Assembly (NCBI GenBank): GCA_945882005.1
Contig: CAMCWG010000075.1
Coordinates: 1 to 10,783 of the forward strand
Origin: Bordetella parapertussis
GTDB taxonomy: Bacteria; Pseudomonadota; Gammaproteobacteria; Burkholderiales; Burkholderiaceae_B
DNA: 10,783 nucleotides
Direction: 5' to 3'
Part shown: one piece after another, positions 1 to 6,388 of the stretch
Position numbering within the stretch: position 1 is the first letter of the stretch
Layout of the letters: every line of letters begins with the position of its first letter
Notes under the pieces: model-generated
Database searches by the model: none
Told to the model about the DNA's origin: nothing
What the model saw: the letters and a program-made list of their open reading frames with translations, nothing else
Made by a program: the position numbers and the translations under genes

Positions 1-10
1 TGAAATTTTT

Positions 11-86
<76 letters not shown>

Positions 87-112
87 GTTAAAGCGAAGAA
101 TGCATTAGTCCT

Positions 113-188
113 GTCCCCTTCTTCTAGAGGCCTAGGACATCACCCTTTCACGGTGAGTACAGGGGTTCGAATCCCCTAGGGGACGCCA
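113..188 (+). tRNA. tRNA-Glu (anticodon TTC)
   Basis: The acceptor stem GTCCCCT (113-119) pairs with AGGGGAC (178-184), followed by discriminator G and an encoded CCA at 186-188. The anticodon stem TCACC/GGTGA holds loop CTTTCAC with anticodon TTC at 147-149. The sequence closely resembles proteobacterial tRNA-Glu. It is the middle gene of the cluster. Confidence 0.97.
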
Positions 189-223
189 GTTTTCTGGTTC
201 GTTTAGTAGGTAGTAACCGCTGC

Positions 224-300
224 GGAGCGGTAGTTCAGTTGGTTAGAATACCGGCCTGTCACGCCGGGGGTCGCGGGTTCGAGTCCCGTCCGCTCCGCCA
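224..300 (+). tRNA. tRNA-Asp (anticodon GTC)
   Basis: The acceptor stem GGAGCGG (224-230) pairs with CCGCTCC (290-296), then G and an encoded CCA at 298-300. The anticodon stem CCGGC/GCCGG holds anticodon GTC at 258-260. It is the last gene of the cluster. Its 3' three quarters are overlapped on the opposite strand by the end of the glycosyltransferase reading frame. No intrinsic terminator is visible just downstream, so cluster transcription may run antisense into that gene. Confidence 0.97.
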
Positions 301-1235
301 AGCACCTCAGCGCAAGCTTGGGCCACATCTTCAACTTGTACCCTGCTTATCTCCAGAGAATCATCCCTGGGTGTCACGTATCTTGTATACGATCGGTCCC
401 AGAACCATTCTGAATTAGGCTCATGCAACACTGTCACATAGGGCACACAGGCCAACTGAGCCAGATGGCTTGGACCGCAATCATTTGCTACGACCAACCG
501 CGCCCCAGACATCAGCCGACATAGCTCACCGAGCGGGCGATTTTCAAAAATCACAATATCTGAGCGCGCTAAGCTCTTAAGCACTGCTGCCTCGGCACTT
601 TCATCCGGGCCAAGAACAAACCCAAAGCGAGTGTCAGGCGTGAGCTGGGCTTTCAACACATCACACAATGCTAAAAAGGACTCGACCGGCCAACGTTTGT
701 AAGGTCCTGCGCCTCCACCGGGAATCATCACCACCAAACCAGACGGCAAGTCTGCCGAGGCGGCTACCGCAAGCGCCTCGATGCAGTGTTTTGCGGCAGT
801 TTCGGGATCAAACGGCGCGAGCGCGCCAAGTAAACGCATATTTGATAGCGCCATGTATTCAGACCAATCTTTTTTGTGTCGATGAGTCCAAATGAAATCC
901 GTAAAGCGAGCATTAGTAAAACCGAGTCGATACTTCGGTCGACGCAAAATACCCACTGCTCCGTAGCGCTCACTCGCGAAATGCAAGACCACCATCAGAT
1001 CGGTGCTAGGGGTAACACTCTTATATTGCTCAGCAAACCCTTGCGCATTCACAAAGCGCCGCACCCAAGGCAAGCTCTCATAGTGCTTATGCAACGGATC
1101 CGTTCCGACCACTGTGATTTCACAGTTGGGCCACAGCTGACGCATCTGATAAAGCACCGGATAAGAGACGAGCTGAGTGCCCCAAAACGGCATGCTCCTA
1201 ATAAAAACAGTGGCTTTCTGGACGGATACGGTCAT
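243..1235 (-). CDS. Glycosyltransferase family 9 (heptosyltransferase-like)
   Basis: This is a 330-residue GT-B enzyme of the family that transfers heptose or a related sugar from a nucleotide donor to lipopolysaccharide core at the inner face of the inner membrane. The N-terminal strand (ATVFIRSMPFWGT, about residues 8-20) matches the opening of the acceptor domain, so the ATG at 1235 fits although no clear Shine-Dalgarno precedes it. The donor domain shows PGGGAGPYKRWP (172-183), GPDES (209-213), and the family signature NDCGPSHLAQ (251-260) followed by HEPNSEWFWDR. The folded domain should end near residue 312. Residues 313-330 (GGADGTRTRDPRRDRPVF) are translated from the antisense of tRNA-Asp and are probably an accidental tail. 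No other LPS gene is in the window, so the exact acceptor and sugar are unknown. Confidence 0.88.
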   Translation of the reverse strand: MTVSVQKATVFIRSMPFWGTQLVSYPVLYQMRQLWPNCEITVVGTDPLHKHYESLPWVRRFVNAQGFAEQYKSVTPSTDLMVVLHFASERYGAVGILRRPKYRLGFTNARFTDFIWTHRHKKDWSEYMALSNMRLLGALAPFDPETAAKHCIEALAVAASADLPSGLVVMIPGGGAGPYKRWPVESFLALCDVLKAQLTPDTRFGFVLGPDESAEAAVLKSLARSDIVIFENRPLGELCRLMSGARLVVANDCGPSHLAQLACVPYVTVLHEPNSEWFWDRSYTRYVTPRDDSLEISRVQVEDVAQACAEVLGGADGTRTRDPRRDRPVF

Positions 1236-1393
1236 ACGTTTGATTGTCTAAAGTATTGGCAACATTATCTATGGACTATTGGAGCATTATTTAAGCTGTG
1301 GCGTTTGCTGCGACGCCGGCAATGGGCTACCTAGTGGTAATCTAATACCCACAAATGATGCACGCACAATAGCGCGCCATAATTTTTCTTTAT

Positions 1394-1400
1394 AAGGTGG
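1394..1400 (+). promoter_or_regulatory. Ribosome binding site of the Bug protein gene
   Basis: AAGGTGG lies 5 nt before the ATG at 1406. A GTG in the same frame at 1397 sits inside this site, so the longer start (adding M-D-D) is unlikely and the ATG should be taken as the start. Confidence 0.8.
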
Positions 1401-1405
1401 ATGAC

Positions 1406-2377
1406 ATGCTACTGAAAAAACTACTAATGACAGCCTTGACGAGTCTCGTCTGCCTTGTGGCAGGAGGCGCATACGCCCAGGGTGACTATCCCAACAAGCC
1501 CGTCAAAATCATCGTCCCATTCCCCCCGGGGCAAGCAACCGACATCGTTGCCCGTCTTTTAGCTGACGGTCTGACAAAGCTTTGGGGCCAACAAGTCATC
1601 GTTGACAACCGCGCCAGCACAATCGCCGGTATGCTTGCTGGCAAAACTGCGCCAAATGATGGATACACCTTGACCTTTGGCACGAGCGGTTCGATCGGGG
1701 TCAACCCCAGCCTGTATTCGAAGCTACCCTACGATCCCAAAAAGGACTTTGTGATGGTTAATGGTGTGTTTATCGTACCGTTAATGATCATTGCGCATCC
1801 GTCGTCTCCCTACAACACGCTCGGCGAATTAATTGCTGGCGCGAAAAAGAATCCAAACACCTTGAACGTCGGTTATGCAGGTGTAGGCACCTCGCAGCAC
1901 CTGACTGGCGAACTCTTCAAAACCACCGCTGGAATTGACTTTACTGGCGTAACCTACAAAGGCAGCGGGCCTGCAATGACGGACCTGCTTGGCGGACAAA
2001 TTACACTTTCCGTCGACAGCCTAGCCTCGGCTTTGCCACAAATCAAAGCTGGAAAAATCAAAGCGCTTGCGATGACAAGTGAAAAACGCGTCCCGCAATT
2101 GCCTGATGTGCCAACCGTAGCAGAACTTGGATTTCCTGGATTTGAAGGCAGCGGCTGGGGTGGCCTGATTGCACCAGCAGGCACCCCACCTGCGATCGTA
2201 GAAAAAATTAGCGCTGATGTGCGCAAACTCGTCAATGACCCCGACTTCCAGAAACGTATCATTGATCGGGGTGCAATTCCTGACCCGCGTGATGCAAAAG
2301 AATGGACAAAGTTCGTGAACGCTGAAATTGTGAAATGGGCCGCCGTGATCAAGAAGGCTAACTTAAAGGCCGACTAA
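1406..2377 (+). CDS. Bug/TctC-family tripartite tricarboxylate transporter substrate-binding protein
   Basis: This is a 323-residue periplasmic solute-binding protein of the Bug family, which captures carboxylates and other small organic ligands, either for a TctAB membrane permease or as an orphan receptor. The signal peptide is clear: MLLKK, a hydrophobic core, then AYA|Q near residue 24. Family motifs follow in order: KPVKIIVPFPPGQATDIVAR (31-50), GQQVIVDNR (61-69), DGYTL (85-89), the YKGSGPAMTDLLGGQI block, IKAGKIKALA and the LPDVPTVAELGFPGFE block. The loop after VDNR lacks the usual GAGG-type glycine run and is slightly shorter than usual, so ligand choice may differ. No TctA/TctB gene is nearby, which is common for orphan Bug genes. 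A beta-barrel gene follows after only 4 nt and is probably co-transcribed. The ligand is unknown. Confidence 0.93.
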   Translation: MLLKKLLMTALTSLVCLVAGGAYAQGDYPNKPVKIIVPFPPGQATDIVARLLADGLTKLWGQQVIVDNRASTIAGMLAGKTAPNDGYTLTFGTSGSIGVNPSLYSKLPYDPKKDFVMVNGVFIVPLMIIAHPSSPYNTLGELIAGAKKNPNTLNVGYAGVGTSQHLTGELFKTTAGIDFTGVTYKGSGPAMTDLLGGQITLSVDSLASALPQIKAGKIKALAMTSEKRVPQLPDVPTVAELGFPGFEGSGWGGLIAPAGTPPAIVEKISADVRKLVNDPDFQKRIIDRGAIPDPRDAKEWTKFVNAEIVKWAAVIKKANLKAD

Positions 2378-2381
2378 GCAG

Positions 2382-3260
2382 ATGAGAGCTCAGCGGAACA
2401 TGCATCCTCTAAAACATTTTTGGATTATAGCTGCTGCGGTAGTTGCGCTGACACTCAGTCCACTTTCTTATGGTTACGCTCCGCTCAACACAGACGATGC
2501 CGGCACCGTCGGACACAAGACGAACCAAGTCGAGCTCTATGGCAACTTTGCCAAAGAGTACGGTGCAGCTAGCGATGAAGTCGATTCAACGAGCGCAACC
2601 GTGGATTATGAAGGTGGGGGTGCGGTAAGGTCCGTCCCGTTCACCTACACACGAGGCATTACCGACGAGCTCGATGCGTTCGTCGGTGCTACCTATTACG
2701 GTAGTCCCAAAGGCAGCTTCGCTCCAGTCACCAATTACACTTTCGGTGTGAAGTGGCGCTTCTATGGCGACGGGGAAACGGGCCTAAACTTTGCACTCAA
2801 GCCGCAAGTCATTCTTCCAGCAACAAACGCGCAACAGAACTACGGTGTCGGAAATGCCGCGCTTAACTATGGCGTGACTGCGATTGCCTCGTACTTTTGG
2901 GAAGAGGCCGAATTACACGCCAACGTAGCCTATCTGCGCGCGCCTTACAACACGAGTCAGTCGGTTGGTTTCAGTAATGATCCCAACCGGACGAATCTCT
3001 ATGCAGTCTCCGTGGCACCCGTGTGGCGTGTCACACCTCAATTCAAGCTTGCTTTAGATGCAGGCATCAATACCAACCCCATCGTCTCAGATCAATCACT
3101 GATCAATTACGGAATGGTAGCGGCTATTTATTCACTCGCAAAAACACTTGATCTTGGACTTTCGTTTCAGCGCTATGCCGCTAATTTCGGAACCGTATTT
3201 TCTGGTTCTGGGGCGTATACAAATCGGATTCAAGCAGGCGTTACATGGCGCTTTGACTAA
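2382..3260 (+). CDS. Outer-membrane beta-barrel 'transporter' (phenol MetA-pathway family-like)
   Basis: This is a 292-residue exported protein. A hydrophobic signal segment (about residues 13-28) ends in a likely cleavage GYA|PLNTDDAGTVG near residue 33, the usual mature N-terminus of the family often labelled MetA-pathway of phenol degradation or simply 'transporter'. The rest alternates short amphipathic stretches rich in Tyr, Phe, Gly and Asn (for example FTYTRGITDELDAFVGATYY and YTFGVKWRFYG) and ends with AGVTWRFD, as expected of outer-membrane barrels. A second in-frame ATG at 2400 could be the start; neither start has a strong ribosome site, and the gene may be translationally coupled to the preceding one. 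Its pairing with a periplasmic binding protein suggests passage of a hydrophobic or aromatic compound across the outer membrane, but this is inference. Confidence 0.78.
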   Translation: MRAQRNMHPLKHFWIIAAAVVALTLSPLSYGYAPLNTDDAGTVGHKTNQVELYGNFAKEYGAASDEVDSTSATVDYEGGGAVRSVPFTYTRGITDELDAFVGATYYGSPKGSFAPVTNYTFGVKWRFYGDGETGLNFALKPQVILPATNAQQNYGVGNAALNYGVTAIASYFWEEAELHANVAYLRAPYNTSQSVGFSNDPNRTNLYAVSVAPVWRVTPQFKLALDAGINTNPIVSDQSLINYGMVAAIYSLAKTLDLGLSFQRYAANFGTVFSGSGAYTNRIQAGVTWRFD

Positions 3261-3261
3261 G

Positions 3262-3300
3262 AAAAAAGCCACACCGAGCTTGAACTCGGGTGGCTTTTTT
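3262..3300. terminator. Bidirectional intrinsic terminator
   Basis: AAAAAA, then stem GCCAC-A-CCGAG, loop CTTGAA, stem CTCGG-GTGGC, then TTTTTT. The ten-pair GC-rich stem has a single bulged A at 3273 and is flanked by A and T runs, so it works in both directions. It separates the convergent barrel gene and peroxiredoxin gene. Confidence 0.93.
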
Positions 3301-3313
3301 ACAGCCTGACTAT

Positions 3314-3817
3314 TTAGATTGCTTTGAGCATCGAGGCAGCATCGCTGACTTCGTACTTGCCAGCAGCTTCAATATTCAAAACTTTAACGACGCCGTCAAC
3401 AATGTACGCAGCATAACGTTGTGAACGCACACCCATACCACGGGCAGTGAGATCAAGCTCAAGACCGAGCGCTTTCGTCCACTGCGCAGCACCGTCACCC
3501 ATCATACGGACTTTGCTACCTACTTTCTGATCGCGTCCCCAGGCGCCCATGACGAACGCGTCATTGACCGCAACGCACCACACTTCGTCAACGCCCTTGG
3601 CCTTAATCGCATCGTGATGTTCAACATAGCTTGGCACATGCTTGGCTGAGCAGGTCGGTGTGAATGCGCCAGGCAGCGCGAACATCAAAATCTTTTTGCC
3701 CTTAACCAGATCTGCAACCTGAAAGTTGTTCGGACCCAGCGTGCAGCCAGCCGTTTCGGTTTCAATGAATTCTGTGAGTGTTGCGTCGGGCACTCGATCG
3801 CCAACTTTGATTGTCAT
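3314..3817 (-). CDS. Peroxiredoxin, Prx5-type (redoxin family)
   Basis: This is a 167-residue thiol peroxidase that reduces hydrogen peroxide and organic hydroperoxides in the cytoplasm. The active-site block LPGAFTPTCSAKHVPSY (48-64) places Thr53 and the peroxidatic Cys56 in the typical Prx5 PGAFTPxCS arrangement. VNDAFVMGAWG (84-94) and the later Arg in RSQRYA are also family features. Two further cysteines, Cys25 and Cys81, could serve in resolution, but neither is at the position of the resolving cysteine of human Prx5, so a one-Cys mechanism with glutathione/glutaredoxin is equally possible. The start is supported by AGGAG at 3825-3829, 7 nt upstream of the ATG. The leader holds a small GC hairpin. 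It is transcribed alone, ending at the shared terminator. Confidence 0.93.
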   Translation of the reverse strand: MTIKVGDRVPDATLTEFIETETAGCTLGPNNFQVADLVKGKKILMFALPGAFTPTCSAKHVPSYVEHHDAIKAKGVDEVWCVAVNDAFVMGAWGRDQKVGSKVRMMGDGAAQWTKALGLELDLTARGMGVRSQRYAAYIVDGVVKVLNIEAAGKYEVSDAASMLKAI

Positions 3818-3840
3818 GAGCTCTCTCCTAGGGCGTCACG

Positions 3841-3856
3841 GGCAGCGAAGGCTGCC
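3841..3856 (-). other. GC-rich hairpin in the peroxiredoxin leader
   Basis: GGCAGC and GCTGCC form a perfect six-pair stem around a four-base loop. It lies about 11 nt upstream of the ribosome site on the strand that encodes the peroxiredoxin. It could affect transcript stability or be an operator; no run of T follows, so it is not a terminator. Confidence 0.4.
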
Positions 3857-3913
3857 GCACTTGAACCCAGCGTGATCGCTATCATAAGCTAGTCGGGCGA
3901 GAAATAAATAATC

Positions 3914-3948
3914 GATCCCTCACGCATTCCCACATGCGTAGAGGGGTC
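3914..3948 (-). terminator. Likely terminator of the universal stress protein gene
   Basis: Read on the - strand, CCCT-ct-ACGCAT and ATGCGT-g-AGGG pair around loop GTGGGA. An AT-rich stretch (GATTATTTATTTC) follows. It sits about 20 nt after the stress protein stop codon. The T run is interrupted, so the strength is uncertain. Confidence 0.55.
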
Positions 3949-3966
3949 TTGTTTCACCCTATAAAC

Positions 3967-4440
3967 TTACTTCACAGGCTTGGGCTCATCTTCAACTCGA
4001 TACACCAACACCGGCATGTGGGTCAGCGCCAAAACCTTGGTCGTTACACTGCCAAGAAGCAAGCGCGACAATCCACTGCGCCCGTGGCTGCCAATAAAAA
4101 TCATGTCGCAACCATAGTCCTGGGCAGCCTGCACAATACCGTCTGCGATATTGAAGTTAGACACGGCGTGGACAGTGGCTTTCACGTCGGCGGTATCCGC
4201 ACGATCCAAGATTGATTTCAGATATTTTTTTGCTTGATCGGCATTCGCTTGCTCGTAATCAGTATCAGAAATTGCATACGCAGCAGACATACCGTCAAAA
4301 CCAATCGTGGCCGCAAAGGGCTGCGTGACATACAGCGCAACAACTTCGGCTCCAGTTGCCCGCGCATAGCTAATGCCGGCATTTGCCGACTGCGCAGATA
4401 AAGGTGAGCCGTCAGTAGGAATTAATATTTTTTTAAACAT
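3967..4440 (-). CDS. Universal stress protein (UspA family)
   Basis: This is a 157-residue single-domain cytoplasmic stress protein of the ATP-binding USP class. The start MFKKILIPTDGSPLS carries the conserved Asp10 that contacts the nucleotide. The motif G-x2-G-x9-G-S is complete: Gly117, Gly120, Gly130, Ser131 within GSHGRSGLSRLLLGSV. The end HMPVLVYR is the usual last strand. The ribosome site AAGGGG (4448-4453) lies 7 nt before the ATG. An FNR/ANR-like palindrome at 4522-4535 with a TAGTAT -10 candidate downstream points to induction when oxygen is low, which is a known mode of control for many proteobacterial USP genes. The precise client process is not known for most members. Confidence 0.94.
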   Translation of the reverse strand: MFKKILIPTDGSPLSAQSANAGISYARATGAEVVALYVTQPFAATIGFDGMSAAYAISDTDYEQANADQAKKYLKSILDRADTADVKATVHAVSNFNIADGIVQAAQDYGCDMIFIGSHGRSGLSRLLLGSVTTKVLALTHMPVLVYRVEDEPKPVK

Positions 4441-4474
4441 GGCTAAGCCCCTTTAAGTAGAAATCAACAATTTC

Positions 4475-4480
4475 ATACTA
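4475..4480 (-). promoter_or_regulatory. Candidate -10 element of the universal stress protein promoter
   Basis: TAGTAT on the - strand (four of six bases match TATAAT) would place the transcript start near 4468 and give a leader of about 28 nt. The FNR-like box would then be centred near -60.5, close to the class I activator position. The -35 region is poor, as expected for an activator-dependent promoter. Confidence 0.4.
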
Positions 4481-4521
4481 AACGGGCTCGTGCAAGAACT
4501 CCAGCAACATTTGGGCTGAAG

Positions 4522-4535
4522 TTGACGCAGATCAA
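4522..4535 (-). promoter_or_regulatory. FNR/ANR/CRP-family operator
   Basis: On the - strand the sequence is TTGATCTGCGTCAA, which differs from the FNR consensus TTGAT-N4-ATCAA at one base. It lies 82-95 nt upstream of the universal stress protein start. It also contains the TGA stop codon of the upstream DUF442 gene, so the coding region and the operator are fused. Confidence 0.65.
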
Positions 4536-4876
4536 CCGTTGCCGGTTGCAGCCCGATATAACACCGTACAGCGCGTCCCTGAACGGCAATACGCCAACAC
4601 AGGCGCAGGCATTGTTTGCAATAGCTCAGAAAAACGCACCACATCGTCTTGTGTCATGGCTCCGCTCACGACAGGCTGATACTCAACCCGTAAGCCCGCT
4701 TCTCGAGCCGCCGCTGAAACCTGCTCAGCAGTAGGCTGATCCGGACCGGCCTCGTAGTCTGGGCGATTGATGATGACGCTTTTAAAACCCGCTGCTGCGA
4801 CGGCTGCCATATCGGATGGCTGCAACTGAGGCGCCACAGCAAAATCGGGGGTAATGGAATTAATTGGCGTCGACAC
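4532..4876 (-). CDS. DUF442 / TIGR01244 family Cys-loop protein (sulfurtransferase or phosphatase-like)
   Basis: This is a 114-residue stand-alone domain related to the DUF442 part of the beta-lactamase-hydrolase-like (Blh) proteins linked to sulfide detoxification. The active loop CRSGTR (Cys97 to Arg102) is the Cys-x4-Arg anion loop of the tyrosine-phosphatase/rhodanese-like group. Earlier blocks SDMAAVAAAGFKSVIINRPD (21-40) and the EQVSAAAREAGLRVEYQPV region (51-69) match the family. The start is a GTG, favoured because GGAG (4884-4887) lies 7 nt upstream and because the next Met (23) would cut into the fold. The partner ETHE1-like dioxygenase domain is absent. The protein ends soon after the loop, as is usual for single-domain members. 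Whether it transfers sulfur or removes phosphate cannot be told from the sequence. Confidence 0.82.
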   Translation of the reverse strand: MSTPINSITPDFAVAPQLQPSDMAAVAAAGFKSVIINRPDYEAGPDQPTAEQVSAAAREAGLRVEYQPVVSGAMTQDDVVRFSELLQTMPAPVLAYCRSGTRCTVLYRAATGNG

Positions 4877-4911
4877 GAAGTAGCTCCGAGTGAAATAGGC
4901 TAGGTCAAGCT

Positions 4912-4942
4912 AGCGTTATAAATGAGCGTTAAACATAACGCT
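4912..4942. repeat. Inverted and direct AGCGTTA repeats between the SUMF1-like and DUF442 genes
   Basis: AGCGTTA occurs at 4912-4918 and 4925-4931 and in inverted form (TAACGCT) at 4936-4942. The last two form a perfect palindrome with a 4-base spacer; the outer pair extends to 8 bases. It lies after the SUMF1-like stop codon and about 50 nt before the DUF442 start, so it may be an operator for the latter or a weak terminator of the former. No long T run follows on either strand. Confidence 0.6.
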
Positions 4943-4955
4943 GGTCCGATACTTA

Positions 4956-5672
4956 CTAGTATACGCAGCGAAAGCCAATGTAGACGACATAGACGTCGAT
5001 CGACTTGTACTGCATCCCCTCTACCCGCATTTGGGACGGGCCATACCACCAGGAGCCTCCTCCGGTCAGACGCGTATCGCCTTGCGCATCCGCTAGCCAC
5101 TCCCAGGCGTTGGCTCCCATATCAAACAGTCCGTTGACTCCCTTGCGCGTCTTACCGACTGGGGCGTGGCGCTCCCAGCCGTCCCCAGCGCCTTGCGTAT
5201 TCGCTCCATCAGGCGAATCGCCCGTGGGGTAGGGATAGGTTTTGCCGCGCACAAAAGGTGCAGGGGGATTCACGCGTTGTTCGGTATAGGCCGCGCGCAT
5301 CCACTCTTGTTTATTAGGTAGTCGCCCACCCGCATCCTGGCAGAAGGCCTGTGCTTCGCTCCACTTGACGTGCACCGCCGGCTCGTCGGATGCACCGGGG
5401 CTGCCAAAGGGAGCGCGCCAATTCCATCCTGCTCGCTTTTGCCAGCCCATCACATATTCAAACCCACCCCCGCTACGCTCGGCTTCAGTCACAACGCCTT
5501 TGCGCTTTGCATATTCAGCGAAGCGCCCAATGCTGACTTCGGTCTCGTCAATCCGGTAATCACCCATATCCACCCGGACATTAGCTTGCTGTGCTGCGGC
5601 AATCGCGCATGCAAAGCAAGCAGACAGGGCACTAACACGGGACCAAAGAAAGACGGATCGAAGTAATTTCAT
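4956..5672 (-). CDS. Exported SUMF1/formylglycine-generating-enzyme-fold protein lacking the catalytic cysteine pair
   Basis: This is a 238-residue protein from the chosen ATG at 5672, where a signal peptide begins (MKLLRS, hydrophobic core, AIAAA|QQ near residue 27). An ATG three codons upstream is also possible; a longer frame from 5801 would run into the divergent GST gene and bury the signal peptide. The SUMF1-fold blocks are in order: DYRIDETEVSIGRFAEYAK (38-56), a GW-x-W segment (76-85), VHVKWSEAQAFCQDAGGRLP (100-119), KQEWMRAA, GLFDMGANAWEW (181-192), GGGSWWYG (204-211) and IGFRCVY at the C-terminus. The cysteines that true formylglycine-generating enzymes carry just after RGGSW are absent, so sulfatase activation is unlikely. 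Members of this fold also act in pyoverdine maturation (PvdO), ergothioneine synthesis (EgtB) and next to nitrite reductase (NirV). The role here is unknown and periplasmic. No sulfatase gene is nearby. Confidence 0.82.
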   Translation of the reverse strand: MKLLRSVFLWSRVSALSACFACAIAAAQQANVRVDMGDYRIDETEVSIGRFAEYAKRKGVVTEAERSGGGFEYVMGWQKRAGWNWRAPFGSPGASDEPAVHVKWSEAQAFCQDAGGRLPNKQEWMRAAYTEQRVNPPAPFVRGKTYPYPTGDSPDGANTQGAGDGWERHAPVGKTRKGVNGLFDMGANAWEWLADAQGDTRLTGGGSWWYGPSQMRVEGMQYKSIDVYVVYIGFRCVY

Positions 5673-5776
5673 AGTCAGCATCAGATAAGTTGGTAACAGC
5701 TCGAATTTGAGCGATACTTTGCGCAGTACGCGGCAACAGTATTGCAAGCGTATCTTAAACCGCCTCGGAGACAAAA

Positions 5777-6388
5777 ATGATTTTGGTTGGCCGCTATGCA
5801 TCCCCTTTTGTACGACGCGTGGGCGTCGTTCTGCAGACCCTTGGAATCCCTTATGAGCATAAGGTTTTATCCACGGCCAAGGACGTCGAAGCCATCAAAA
5901 GCTACAACCCCATTGCAAAAGTACCCGTCCTAGTTCTTGAATACGGTGAGCACCTGATTGAAAGCGCTGCAATTATCGAAGCGATTCTAGAGATGACGCC
6001 AAACCAAAAGCTGTTGGCACCAAGTGGTGCAGCGCGCCGTCAGACTCTGCAGCACTGCGCAATCATGACAAGCGGTCTGGATAAATCTATTCAGATTATT
6101 TATGAGCCGCTCAAGCGCCCCGCAGAAAAAGTTCATGAGCCCTTCCTGGAAGGCTTACGTGCGCAAGTGCGTGCCAGCCTTGAAATTTTAGAAGGACTTG
6201 CAGCCAAGGGAACGTTCCCAGGCGGTGCGCAAGCGAATCTTGCCGACATCACGGTTGCGGTAGGTTGGTTCTTCCTGAACAAGATGATGCCCAAGGTGGC
6301 TGCGCCAGACCAGTTCCCTAACTTGGCTGCACTCTCAGCGCGTTGCGAAGCCCTGCCGGCCTTTAAAGCGTGTCAGCTAGAAGGCTAG
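5777..6388 (+). CDS. Glutathione S-transferase family protein
   Basis: This is a 203-residue cytosolic GST that would conjugate glutathione to, or isomerise, an electrophilic substrate. The thioredoxin-like N-terminal domain starts MILVGRYASPFVRRV, with Ser9 at the catalytic position used by serine-type GSTs. NPIAKVPVL (44-52) carries the cis-proline Pro50, and ESAAI (62-66) is the glutathione gamma-glutamyl contact. The all-helical C-terminal domain runs from about residue 85 and includes the folding motif LADIT with Asp157. GGAG at 5767-5770 lies 6 nt before the ATG. The gene overlaps or abuts the MFS gene and heads a three-gene unit. It shares a 104-nt divergent promoter region with the SUMF1-like gene. 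The substrate is unknown. Confidence 0.92.
   Translation: MILVGRYASPFVRRVGVVLQTLGIPYEHKVLSTAKDVEAIKSYNPIAKVPVLVLEYGEHLIESAAIIEAILEMTPNQKLLAPSGAARRQTLQHCAIMTSGLDKSIQIIYEPLKRPAEKVHEPFLEGLRAQVRASLEILEGLAAKGTFPGGAQANLADITVAVGWFFLNKMMPKVAAPDQFPNLAALSARCEALPAFKACQLEG

Noticed and set aside
224..300. tRNA-Asp as an integration site for a mobile element
   Set aside because: No integrase is present and no repeat of the tRNA 3' end was seen elsewhere in the window.
876..1334. A 152-codon open frame on the + strand
   Set aside because: It is antisense to the glycosyltransferase, has no recognisable domain and no ribosome site, and its composition looks like a mirror of the real gene.
1321..1393. CATAAT at 1378 as the promoter of the Bug gene
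   Set aside because: The -35 region is poor and the implied transcript start would fall almost on the ribosome site, so no promoter is claimed.
1954..2352. A 132-codon open frame on the - strand within the Bug gene
   Set aside because: It is antisense to a well-supported coding region and resembles no family.
4895..4960. The AGCGTTA repeats as a start of a CRISPR array or origin iterons
   Set aside because: There are only three short copies with irregular spacing and no cas or replication gene nearby.
5673..5801. An N-terminal extension of the SUMF1-like protein up to 5801
   Set aside because: It would place about 43 polar residues before a good signal peptide and overlap the start of the divergent GST gene, so the start at 5672 is preferred.
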